This document shows, piece after piece, positions 1 through 6,662 of a stretch of 64,000 nucleotides of DNA (position 1 is its first letter; each line of letters begins with the position of its first letter). The stretch covers positions 1-64,000 of the forward strand of contig NZ_JAMWZB010000013.1 in NCBI RefSeq assembly GCF_024305035.1, given 5' to 3'. The translations under genes and the position numbers were made by a program. The DNA is from Algoriphagus sp. (GTDB taxonomy: Bacteria; Bacteroidota; Bacteroidia; Cytophagales; Cyclobacteriaceae). The notes under the pieces were generated by a model that ran no database searches, was not told the DNA's origin, and saw only the letters and a list, made by a program, of their open reading frames with translations.

Positions 1-48
1 ATTTTTGGTGCATTCCTAATTACTATTTTTGGTGCATATTCAATTACC
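1..48. repeat. Two copies of a 24-bp tandem repeat at the window edge
   Basis: Bases 1-24 and 25-48 are consecutive copies of one unit. The first 13 bases (ATTTTTGGTGCAT) are identical and the last part shares ATTAC. The array is cut by the window edge, so the copy number is unknown. No coding meaning is visible. Confidence 0.6.
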
Positions 49-123
49 GACTACAGAAAGCAATTGACCAATGCCAATACCTGGAGTTCTGCTACATTAT
101 TATCCTGATACTGAATTAAAAAG

Positions 124-159
124 CAAAAAAATAACCCCGCCTCAGACTAAAGCGGGGTT
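124..159 (-). terminator. Rho-independent terminator of the secreted-protein gene
   Basis: An 8-bp GC-rich stem (133-140 AACCCCGC with 152-159 GCGGGGTT) is followed on the minus strand by a run of T residues (complement of 125-132). It lies just past the stop codon at 182. Confidence 0.8.
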
Positions 160-181
160 TAATTCTAGTTGGTTTGTCCAA

Positions 182-745
182 TTAAAGGGCTGTCAAGTAT
201 TTGTTGAATCCACCTGCGGTCGAAACTCGGAAACTGATTTCAGAGGACGGCCTTTTGATGGAATAAATCTTGTGCAATCCCTGCTCATCTGATACTCGTT
301 CAGTGTGAATCAATTCATCTCCATCATAGATAGAAACGGTGATTTCGCTTGCTTCAAGGTTACTAACTAGTAAACGATATTTGTTATCATCTATTTTAGC
401 TACTCTTGAATAAACAGAAGGAGTTTCGGCAATGAAGTTTTCAAAGGTTGCTGTTCTCAAAACCCCTGACTGATCCATTACTTCTACTGAATAGGTTCCC
501 TTAGGAAGGGCTTCCAAATCGTAACGCTTGGCAAAAGCCTCATCTTTAGTAATGCGGTCTCTAAGCACCAAATGGTTGTCTGCATCCTTAATCTTGACGA
601 TAACTGTTCCTTCAGGCGCTTCGCTTACAGCGACGACTACTTTGGAAGCTTCACTTTTTCTGATTTCTACTGTTTTTTCATTGCCTGCGGCAAAGGCTCC
701 AGTCGCCATCCCGGCAACAAAAAGCATCGTGAATAATTTTTTCAT
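182..745 (-). CDS. Secreted protein of unknown function, beta-rich
   Basis: A 187-residue protein with a clear Sec signal peptide (MKKLFTMLFVAGMATGAFAA, cleavage near residue 20). The mature part has alternating hydrophobic/polar segments such as GTVIVKIKDAD and GTYSVEVMD, typical of one or two immunoglobulin-like beta-sandwich units seen in Bacteroidota surface or periplasmic proteins. I do not recognise a named family. It is monocistronic: a Bacteroidota-type promoter lies about 130 bases upstream and a strong terminator directly follows. The long leader suggests post-transcriptional control. The type IX sorting domain that many such proteins carry is not evident here, since the C-terminus is short and ends GGFNKYLTAL. 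Confidence 0.75.
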   Translation of the reverse strand: MKKLFTMLFVAGMATGAFAAGNEKTVEIRKSEASKVVVAVSEAPEGTVIVKIKDADNHLVLRDRITKDEAFAKRYDLEALPKGTYSVEVMDQSGVLRTATFENFIAETPSVYSRVAKIDDNKYRLLVSNLEASEITVSIYDGDELIHTERVSDEQGLHKIYSIKRPSSEISFRVSTAGGFNKYLTAL

Positions 746-1332
746 TTTAATAATTGGTTTAATAGGTTCTTCTTAAAATTTGCAACCCGGAACGGCTGAT
801 CCGCTCTCGGAGGTATTTTGGGCTACAGGGTCCATCGAGTCTGATGGGGATCGAAATTGTCTGTTGACTCTACAAAGATACCAAACGGTAGTGAAATTGA
901 AAATGTTTCAATAAAAATATCTATTTATTTGATAATCCTTAATAATATTAATCTTTTATTAAAAATATCATAAAATTATCCCGCAATCGATAGCGAAAGC
1001 CCTCTAATTAGGCCAATTTAAGAGATACCAAAATTATATACCGTTTTTATAATTTTTACAGAATATTGTCATTATATCAAATTAAAAATATACTGCTTCG
1101 CAATCGTTTGTATGGGGAGAAAAAAATTTCACTTTTTTTTCTAAGAATTTTAAAAATCTCTTAAAATGGAGTTAGTTTTAGATAAAAGGGGCCTTTTTAT
1201 CAAGATTTTGCTTGAAAACGTCAGGCCTGCCTGTCAGGCATTCGTAGAGGTCCCCTTGCAGCCTACTCCTAATTTTTTTAATCGTACCGCCAGCTGTATC
1301 CAAGGTGATGTTATAGCGCGTACTCCCCTTTT
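746..1332. other. Gene-free AT-rich interval with a short palindrome
   Basis: About 590 bases without a convincing gene. 746-866 is the transcribed leader of the minus-strand secreted-protein gene. 900-1160 is strongly AT-rich. At 1228-1240 lies the perfect palindrome TGCCTG-T-CAGGCA, inside a repetitive CAGGCCTGCCTG stretch that resembles short dispersed palindromes of other Bacteroidota genomes. The 91-codon frame at 1166-1441 runs antisense through the antitoxin gene and is not credible. Confidence 0.6.
873..903 (-). promoter_or_regulatory. Bacteroidota-type promoter for the secreted-protein gene
   Basis: The complement of 873-880 reads TATCTTTG, a perfect match to the -7 consensus TAnnTTTG. 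A T-rich TTTTC lies at the -33 position, so that element is partial. The predicted start near 866-868 gives a leader of about 120 nt before the ATG at 745. Confidence 0.6.
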
Positions 1333-1623
1333 TCAGAGTTCTATTGAAATTTTCACTTTTCCCCCTAAACCCTTTTCTACAATTTCAAAAAGTGTTTTTA
1401 GCGTCATGTTGCTCCCATTATTTTCAACTCTTGATATGTAAGTTCTTTTTTTATCAACTAATTCCGCTAATTGCTCTTGGGTTAGATTCCTTCCCTCTCG
1501 TGCCTTCTTTAATAGCAGACCAATTTTGAAAGATTCAAAATCTCTTTCCAATTCATCCCTTCGTTCGGTTCCTTTGACGCCGTACACATCGTCTTTAATT
1601 TCCTTCCAACTCTTCGTATTCAT
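1333..1623 (-). CDS. higA: HigA-type antitoxin, XRE-family helix-turn-helix protein
   Basis: A 96-residue protein whose residues about 34-88 form a Cro/CI-type helix-turn-helix (KKAREGRNLTQEQLAELV, then KKRTYISRVENNGSNMTLKTL). The N-terminal third (KSWKEIKDD...RRDELERDFE) is the extension usual in antitoxins of this group. Its ATG overlaps the toxin stop codon in an ATGA junction, giving toxin-first order as in higBA. As in other HigBA modules it is expected to neutralise the toxin and repress the shared promoter; a palindrome suited to that sits in the promoter at 1998-2013. The C-terminal hydrophobic strand (GGKVKISIEL) is typical. Confidence 0.85.
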   Translation of the reverse strand: MNTKSWKEIKDDVYGVKGTERRDELERDFESFKIGLLLKKAREGRNLTQEQLAELVDKKRTYISRVENNGSNMTLKTLFEIVEKGLGGKVKISIEL

Positions 1624-1988
1624 TTCTTTTTCTTTTTTTCTTTTTGAACTTCCTTATCAACATAATATTTATCCATCAGTTTAGCAGCCTTTTCTATTTC
1701 TTTGGGTGGTGTTTTTTGAGTTTTCTTCTGAAAGCCATTGAGCAAAATCACAAGTTTTCCTTCATCAAAAAAACAAAACACCCTCCATATATTAGATGCC
1801 AACTGAACCCTTGCTTCATATAGCCCTTTCTTTGTTTTGATGGGTTTCAAATAAGTCTCCGGAACTCTTTCCAAAGTTTCAATCGCTTCAATGACCTTAA
1901 AAATCTTGTTTTGAACTTTTTCAGTTTGGGCTAATAAAAAGTTTTTAAAATGGTCCTGATAAGCAATAACCTCCCTTACTTTTTCCAC
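1620..1988 (-). CDS. higB: HigB-like toxin of the RelE/Gp49 superfamily
   Basis: A 122-residue basic protein. The segment LKPIKTKKGLYEARVQLAS followed by IWRVFCFFDEGKLVILLNGF matches the core of phage-derived Gp49-like/HigB mRNA interferases: a conserved Leu-Tyr-Glu-hRh strand, an R-hhhhh strand and a K/Q-K-T loop (FQKKTQKTPP). Members cleave mRNA on the ribosome. The C-terminus ends in a long lysine run (KEVQKEKKKKK). The start is GTG (1986-1988), only four bases after the -7 box, so the transcript would be almost leaderless. An internal GGGAGG lies a few codons in and could support a slightly later start. It is paired with the overlapping antitoxin gene. Confidence 0.85.
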   Translation of the reverse strand: MEKVREVIAYQDHFKNFLLAQTEKVQNKIFKVIEAIETLERVPETYLKPIKTKKGLYEARVQLASNIWRVFCFFDEGKLVILLNGFQKKTQKTPPKEIEKAAKLMDKYYVDKEVQKEKKKKK

Positions 1989-1992
1989 AATA

Positions 1993-2022
1993 CAAATGTA
2001 ACTTAAAAGTTACTATTTTCAA
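1993..2022 (-). promoter_or_regulatory. higBA promoter with embedded operator palindrome
   Basis: On the minus strand TTG (2022-2020) is followed after exactly 19 bases by TACATTTG (2000-1993), a full match to the Bacteroidota -33/-7 arrangement. Between and overlapping these, 1998-2013 is the inverted repeat GTAACTT-AA-AAGTTAC as read on the plus strand. It is placed so that a bound HTH dimer would block polymerase, and is inferred to be the HigA operator. Confidence 0.75.
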
Positions 2023-2093
2023 AATTTAAAAACTTATTGTCTTAGGTTTGAAATTCTTAATATGCGCTGCAACTTAGAGATTTCAGTAGGAAA

Positions 2094-2130
2094 GTAAAAA
2101 AATAACCCGGCAACTAGTCAAGTCACCGGG
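2094..2130 (-). terminator. Terminator of the ECF sigma/DUF4252 operon
   Basis: Stem CCCGG (2106-2110) pairs with CCGGG (2126-2130); on the minus strand it is followed by a T-rich run (complement of 2095-2105). It lies 27 bases past the last stop codon of the operon. Confidence 0.65.
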
Positions 2131-2156
2131 CCAAAACTTGGATCCAATAAGGCTTT

Positions 2157-2636
2157 TTAGTTCTTTTCAGCTAAGGCTTTCTCAACCATTTCCTGGGCAA
2201 AGCTTCCTTTGAGCTCGACAACCATCAGGTCCCCCTCATCGCCACCGACCAGGACCACCAAGTCAGAAATCGTCCGGGCTCCTTTGGAGTAAACCATAAC
2301 ACCACTTTTACCTTCGGCGGCTTCCATCAACAAATCATATCGCTCCTTTTGAAGGCCTTTTTGCAGCGCTTTAAATTCCGAATGATTGGCATCGGATCCT
2401 TCAGGCAACTTGAAGAAATTCATTTTTTCAAGGGATTTTGCCACCGTAGCCATATCATCCTCATCCAAATCAATTTTAAAGCCCTCGGCAAAGTTGAGGA
2501 AATTACCTCCCAATTCCATGTTGAAGAAATCCTCATGGCCCTGATATTTTTCCTTAAGCTGGGCAACAGATTTGCTTTGAGCAGAAACTTGGAGTACAAG
2601 ACCTAAGAAGGCCAAGGTGAATAATAGCTTTTTCAT
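2157..2636 (-). CDS. DUF4252-family secreted protein (second copy)
   Basis: A 159-residue protein with a signal peptide (MKKLLFTLAFLGLVLQVSAQ). The mature part has the DUF4252 pattern: an early FFNMELGGNFLNFA segment, a middle region ending in YDLLMEA, and a C-terminal beta segment (VVLVGGDEGDLMVVELKGSF). The family is widespread in Bacteroidota and commonly encoded next to ECF sigma genes; its biochemical role is unknown. This is the last gene of a five-gene minus-strand operon and stands nine bases after the preceding gene. The domain is shared with the gene at 3283-3828, probably an old duplication. Confidence 0.75.
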   Translation of the reverse strand: MKKLLFTLAFLGLVLQVSAQSKSVAQLKEKYQGHEDFFNMELGGNFLNFAEGFKIDLDEDDMATVAKSLEKMNFFKLPEGSDANHSEFKALQKGLQKERYDLLMEAAEGKSGVMVYSKGARTISDLVVLVGGDEGDLMVVELKGSFAQEMVEKALAEKN

Positions 2637-2644
2637 GTGTAGGT

Positions 2645-3166
2645 TTAGTTTAATACGTTATTTAATTCAACTTTGAGATTTTGGTGATTTTTCATTGACT
2701 CTGGGGAGTAGGTAAAATGAAGCAATTCTGCCTGTTTGCGGTTTCCGACAAGCAAATAGACTTCCTTAGGCTGATTTATTTCTGTCTTGGAATACATCAA
2801 ACAAAAGTCTTCGGATCCGACTTTGGAGAAGTCTTCCTTAAATCCCGAAGGAATTCCTGCCGTAAATCCTTGGACCAAGTCCTTAGCGTTCAACTTTGAT
2901 AAATCGTACACGCTGCTCTCAAGCTTTTCGAATTGACTGAAATTAAAGGCTAGCTCAGAACCCTCAGATAGAAAAGGGAAGGTATACTTCAATTTCATAG
3001 CCTCATCCTTGACCGGTATTCCTTCCAAATCCATGGGCCAAAGTTGACTGGGCTTTTGGGCTTGGTTAGCCAATTTTTCATTGATGGAGGAATAAGGATC
3101 TTGCTGAGCCATAGCAGAAAAAGCTAAAGCCATAATCCCAACTAGTAAAAAGATAGATTTTTTCAT
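2645..3166 (-). CDS. Secreted protein of unknown function in the sigma operon
   Basis: A 173-residue protein with a signal peptide (MKKSIFLLVGIMALAFSAMA, cleavage near residue 20). No family recognised. The mature region is charged and moderately hydrophobic, with no Cys pairs, metal motif or membrane span. It ends with a strand (VYLLVGNRKQAELLHFTYS) that recalls the end of its DUF4252 neighbours, so it may be a very diverged relative. It lies between two DUF4252 genes in the ECF sigma operon and probably acts in the same periplasmic process. Confidence 0.65.
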   Translation of the reverse strand: MKKSIFLLVGIMALAFSAMAQQDPYSSINEKLANQAQKPSQLWPMDLEGIPVKDEAMKLKYTFPFLSEGSELAFNFSQFEKLESSVYDLSKLNAKDLVQGFTAGIPSGFKEDFSKVGSEDFCLMYSKTEINQPKEVYLLVGNRKQAELLHFTYSPESMKNHQNLKVELNNVLN

Positions 3167-3282
3167 ATTCTCAATTATTTCCTGTTCTATGTTGCATATT
3201 TTTCAGTTCATACCCTCCGGAAAATCAGAAGCGGATAAAGGGTTTAAATTCCATTAAAACACTTAATTAACCTCCAACAGGG

Positions 3283-3828
3283 CTACTTTATTCCTTTCGG
3301 CCCCTTTGATCCTTTTCCGTATTGATCCATTCCTGGCAGGGAGGTTTTTTCGGCCAGGAGATTTAGATCCTCGTAGGTGAAGCTCCCGATAAGGGAAATC
3401 AGAGAAAATTCCTTTCCGCTACCCGATACCATCATCAATTCCTGAATCAGGCCATTTTTCTCCCGAATCATAAATTTCAAACTACTCCCCTTGTCCTGCA
3501 CATCCATCAACTCTTCGTATTGGTTTTTGGTCAGGGTACCCATCGCCTCTTTATACAGCGTCATCCCGTCCACTTCCTCGGAAGACAAAATCCGAATCCC
3601 CTTTATCTTGGAGATCAAGCTGCCCATCTCCTCCGCATCTTCATCCTCTCCTGCGTTATTTTTCAGAAAGCCACCGGCCATCTGCATCATTTTGGGCGAA
3701 ATGTACACCCGGCTGAAGCGGTCATCCTCCATGTATTTGGAGAAAAATCGTTGGATTGCATCGTCTTGGGCAAAACTCTGGGAGAGTATTCCCAAGAAGA
3801 AAATCAGTAATACTAATGTCTTTTTCAT
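3283..3828 (-). CDS. DUF4252-family secreted protein (first copy)
   Basis: A 181-residue protein with a signal peptide (MKKTLVLLIFFLGILSQSFA). The mature region opens with an aromatic/charged RFFSKYMEDDRFSRVYISP segment and continues MMQMAGGFL, then a helical Asp/Glu-rich part, and closes with strands ending LMMVSGSGKEFSLISLIGSF. This is the DUF4252 layout. The C-terminal tail (YGKGSKGPKGIK) is basic and low-complexity. It follows the putative anti-sigma gene by about 90 bases and is probably co-transcribed from the sigma promoter. Confidence 0.75.
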   Translation of the reverse strand: MKKTLVLLIFFLGILSQSFAQDDAIQRFFSKYMEDDRFSRVYISPKMMQMAGGFLKNNAGEDEDAEEMGSLISKIKGIRILSSEEVDGMTLYKEAMGTLTKNQYEELMDVQDKGSSLKFMIREKNGLIQELMMVSGSGKEFSLISLIGSFTYEDLNLLAEKTSLPGMDQYGKGSKGPKGIK

Positions 3829-3920
3829 GTGTTTATAATTGTCTTTTAGCGGTCACATGGAATCTCGCAATTCTAATCATCCCGGTGTGTGACGGGTAGG
3901 TTATGCTCGATTTCATATTT

Positions 3921-4349
3921 TTATTGGTCTATATCAAATAGCTCCTGAGGCTTGTTCAGGTGCTGCAATTCTTTTAAGGGTTCCAATTGACCTCTTCCCT
4001 TTTCCAAGTTACCCTGAACTAAGGCCAAGGCCTGCATGACTTCCCTGTACGCAGCCTCCTCGGCACGGCTTTGGGCATTTTCCTGATACATCCAAGTCCC
4101 CGCCAAACTCATCAAAATCACCGCTGCCCAGCCGATCCATTGGATTCGGATCGTCTTGGAAGACTTACTTTGAGGTAAGATTAACCTCTCAGGCTCTTCG
4201 TCTTTGGCTTGATCCAATCCCGCAAAAAGCAAGTTGAGCTCATCAAACCCATCCGCACTTTTAAGCAAATCTTTCAGTTCCTCCTCCTCTTGCAGGCTGG
4301 TTTTGGCTTGCCAATATTTTTCAAGCAATTCTTCGATTCTCGAATTCAT
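3921..4349 (-). CDS. Single-TM probable anti-sigma factor
   Basis: A 142-residue protein with a cytoplasmic N-terminal part of about 70 residues (IEELLEKYWQAKTSLQEEEE pattern), one transmembrane helix near residues 73-88 (IQWIGWAAVILMSLAGTWMY) and a short periplasmic tail. The first ATG overlaps the sigma stop codon. The E-E-L-L-E-K-Y-W...T-S-x-x-E-E-E motif is common at the N-terminus of membrane proteins partnered with ECF sigma factors in Bacteroidota. It lacks the zinc anti-sigma HxxxCxxC motif, so the assignment rests on topology and position. Confidence 0.65.
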   Translation of the reverse strand: MNSRIEELLEKYWQAKTSLQEEEELKDLLKSADGFDELNLLFAGLDQAKDEEPERLILPQSKSSKTIRIQWIGWAAVILMSLAGTWMYQENAQSRAEEAAYREVMQALALVQGNLEKGRGQLEPLKELQHLNKPQELFDIDQ

Positions 4350-4831
4350 TAATTTGGTTTGATTAATTGGTTCCTAATGGCTTGGCGGGCACGGAAAAGG
4401 TTGACTTTAACCTGTTCCAAGCTGATTTTCAAGTATTCTGCGATCTCTTCATAAGTCAAGCCTTCCATTTCCCGGAGCTGAAAAACCTCCAGTTGCTTTT
4501 CTGGAAGAGATTTGAGCATCACATAAACTTTTTCCAACTTTTCGGCGGTCGCATTCTCCGGTTTTCCTTCGATTGGCAAATCATCAAGCTCTTCTAAGCC
4601 CGTGATTTTGGATTCTTTTCGGAAGTGCATCAAGGCTTCATTTTTTAGCGAACGAACCAGCCATCCGTTTAGATTGGGATGTTTTTCCAATTGATCCTGT
4701 CTTTGAAAAGAACGCTCGAAGACATTTTGAAGCAGATCCTCAGCCAAGCTCCTGTCTCGTACCCATAGGTAAACCAGGCGGTAGAGACGACTGCGCAAGG
4801 GCCAGATATGTGCTTCAAAAAATGACTTCAT
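4349..4831 (-). CDS. ECF-type RNA polymerase sigma factor
   Basis: A 160-residue sigma-70 family protein. Region 2 spans about residues 10-70 (LVYLWVRDRSLAEDLLQNVF, core-binding; NGWLVRSLKNEALMHFRK, -10 recognition). Region 4 spans about 105-155 (LKSLPEKQLEVFQLREMEGL, then TYEEIAEYLKISLEQVKVNL, the -35 HTH). Regions 1 and 3 are absent, as in all ECF factors. It is the first gene of an operon with a membrane anti-sigma candidate and three secreted proteins, so an envelope signal is a reasonable inference. A possible self-promoter lies immediately upstream. Confidence 0.9.
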   Translation of the reverse strand: MKSFFEAHIWPLRSRLYRLVYLWVRDRSLAEDLLQNVFERSFQRQDQLEKHPNLNGWLVRSLKNEALMHFRKESKITGLEELDDLPIEGKPENATAEKLEKVYVMLKSLPEKQLEVFQLREMEGLTYEEIAEYLKISLEQVKVNLFRARQAIRNQLIKPN

Positions 4832-4838
4832 TCAGGTA

Positions 4839-4867
4839 GATGATGCATGGGTTTTTAAAAAGTTACA
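4839..4867 (-). promoter_or_regulatory. Candidate ECF-dependent self-promoter
   Basis: On the minus strand TGTAACTTTTT (from 4867) is followed by CATC (4842-4839), separated by 18 bases. This resembles a -35 TGTMAC / -10 CGTC ECF promoter. It lies only about ten bases before the ATG, so the mRNA would have a very short leader. The match is partial. Confidence 0.35.
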
Positions 4868-5077
4868 GCTTTATCAGAATTTTTTTCATCTTTTTTCTCT
4901 GTTCCAAAATTCAATGGGCTCAACAGTTTCCGCTCCAAACTGTTAATTTCACAATTGGGAATGCTCTAATTTTAGATTTAATTTAAATTAGGTAAAAAAT
5001 GGTATGCATGCAGACTATTTTATATTTTGCAAGCGATAAGGAAAAACAAATGAAAGGACCGAAAAACCCCTTAGGCA

Positions 5078-5106
5078 TAAAAAAAGCCCCAAATTGCTTT
5101 GGGGCT
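5078..5106 (-). terminator. Terminator of tRNA-Phe
   Basis: A nine-base stem AGCCCCAAA (5085-5093) / TTTGGGGCT (5098-5106) with a four-base loop; the minus-strand product ends in seven T residues. The stem begins at the last base of the tRNA CCA end. Confidence 0.85.
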
Positions 5107-5181
5107 GGTGGTGATGAGTGGACTCGAACCACCGACTCACGGATTTTCAGTCCGATGCTCTACCAACTGAGCTACATCACC
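5106..5181 (-). tRNA. tRNA-Phe (GAA)
   Basis: The minus strand folds as a 76-nt cloverleaf: acceptor GGTGATG/CATCACC, D arm GCTC...GAGC, anticodon loop CTGAAAA with anticodon GAA, T arm loop TTCGAGT. Discriminator A is followed by an encoded CCA (5108-5106). Confidence 0.95.
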
Positions 5182-5197
5182 GTTTTGTAAAGTGATG

Positions 5198-5227
5198 CAA
5201 AGGTAGGTATTTGGCATTTTGATACAA
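5198..5227 (-). promoter_or_regulatory. Promoter of tRNA-Phe
   Basis: On the minus strand TTG (5227-5225), 19 bases, then TACCTTTG (5205-5198): a full match to the Bacteroidota promoter consensus. The predicted start is about 12 nt before the mature tRNA 5' end. Confidence 0.8.
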
Positions 5228-5283
5228 ATCATTTGAGAAAAAAATATTTATATAAACCCGAATAACAGACTAAATTAATCACT

Positions 5284-6618
5284 ATGAGCTTTTTACCTCA
5301 ACTCCTATTTTTGATCATTTTGGGCGTGGCAGGCTATTCTCTGAGCAAAAGGATCCAATTTCTGAAAAGAAATATCCTGCTCGGCAAGGCCGAAACCCGG
5401 AATGACCAAACCGATGCTCGATGGAAAACCATGTTTCTTGTTGCCTTTGGCCAGCAGAAAATGTTCAAGCGATTCATCCCCGCATTTCTTCACCTCCTGA
5501 TCTATGTGGGCTTTGTGGTCATCAATTTGGAAGTACTTGAGTTTATCCTCGATGGGATCCTAGGTACCCACCGCCTTTTTGCTCCCCTACTCGGGAACGC
5601 CTATACCGTGGCCATGAATATCTTTGAGTTTCTGGCTGTAGCCGTGCTTTTCTCCTGTGTGGTATTTTTGATCCGAAGAAATGTCACCCGTGTGGAACGA
5701 TTCCAAAAACCCGAATTGAAAGGTTGGCCGGCTTTAGACGCCAATTTGATTTTGGTCATTGAAATTATTTTGATGGTTGCGATTTTGACCATGAATGCTA
5801 CCGATCAGATTTTGGCAAATAGAGGAGATGAGCATTACCTTGCGCTGGGCACCTTATTTTTCAGCAGTCTGATTCAGCCGCTCTTCGAAGGGTTTTCCAA
5901 TGGAACACTGGTTCTATTGGAGCGATTCGCTTGGTGGTTCCATATTGCCGGAATCTTAGCTTTTGCCATTTACGTGACGTATTCAAAACACCTACATATT
6001 TTCTTGGCTTTCCCCAATACCTGGTATTCCAATCTAAAACCTAAAGGAGAAATGATCAACATGCCTGAGGTGACCAATGAGGTCAATATGATGCTAGGAA
6101 TTCCTACGGAAAATGCTTCCGACCCTCCTGCTGAGATAGGCCGGTTTGGCGCCAAGGACATCAATGACCTTTCTTGGGTCAACCTACTTAACGCCTATTC
6201 CTGCACCGAATGCGGACGCTGTTCTGCAGAGTGTCCTGCAAACCTGACCGGAAAAAAATTATCCCCAAGAAAAATTATGATGGATGTCCGTGATCGCACT
6301 GAGGAAGTAGGAAAAAGTCTGGATGCAGGTGGACCCGGTTTGGAAGATGGCAAATCTCTTCTAGGCGATTACATTTCCCAAGAGGAAATCAATGCCTGCA
6401 CTTCCTGCAATGCCTGCGTGGAAGCCTGCCCGGTCAACATCGATCCACTTGCAATCATTTTGCAGCTGAGACGCTACACGGCCATGGAGGAGTCAGGTTC
6501 CCCTGCTCAATGGAATGCCATGTTCCAAAACATGGAAACAAGTTTTTCCCCTTGGAAATTCAGTCCTCAAGATCGCTTCAATTGGGCCGAGAGCCTCAAA
6601 GAAGAGGAAGTGAAATAA
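5284..6618 (+). CDS. Membrane Fe-S oxidoreductase subunit (HdrC/NarI-like plus two 4Fe-4S clusters)
   Basis: A 444-residue protein. The N-terminal two thirds has about five or six transmembrane helices (near 4-20, 60-85, 95-125, 155-175, 220-245), resembling the cytochrome b-type gamma subunit of respiratory nitrate reductase. The C-terminal part binds two [4Fe-4S] clusters: C-x2-C-x2-C-x3-CP from Cys307 and again from Cys372. This layout occurs in quinone-linked HdrC/DsrK/GlpC-like electron carriers. The gene 45 bases downstream encodes the CCG-domain partner (HdrB-like), so the two probably form one membrane complex exchanging electrons between menaquinone and an unknown soluble donor. No catalytic dehydrogenase gene is adjacent. 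The exact substrate cannot be told from sequence. Confidence 0.85.
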   Translation: MSFLPQLLFLIILGVAGYSLSKRIQFLKRNILLGKAETRNDQTDARWKTMFLVAFGQQKMFKRFIPAFLHLLIYVGFVVINLEVLEFILDGILGTHRLFAPLLGNAYTVAMNIFEFLAVAVLFSCVVFLIRRNVTRVERFQKPELKGWPALDANLILVIEIILMVAILTMNATDQILANRGDEHYLALGTLFFSSLIQPLFEGFSNGTLVLLERFAWWFHIAGILAFAIYVTYSKHLHIFLAFPNTWYSNLKPKGEMINMPEVTNEVNMMLGIPTENASDPPAEIGRFGAKDINDLSWVNLLNAYSCTECGRCSAECPANLTGKKLSPRKIMMDVRDRTEEVGKSLDAGGPGLEDGKSLLGDYISQEEINACTSCNACVEACPVNIDPLAIILQLRRYTAMEESGSPAQWNAMFQNMETSFSPWKFSPQDRFNWAESLKEEEVK

Positions 6619-6662
6619 GGCTCCGGTTTGTTTCAATTATCTAATTTCTAAACGTCTAAAAA

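Noticed and set aside
71..292. 73-codon plus-strand frame over the terminator and the 3' end of the secreted-protein gene
   Set aside because: Antisense to a clear signal-peptide protein and runs through a terminator hairpin.
1166..1441. 91-codon plus-strand frame in the AT-rich gap
   Set aside because: Composition is not gene-like, no promoter, and its end is antisense to the antitoxin gene.
4999..5190. 63-codon plus-strand frame
   Set aside because: Runs antisense through tRNA-Phe and its terminator.
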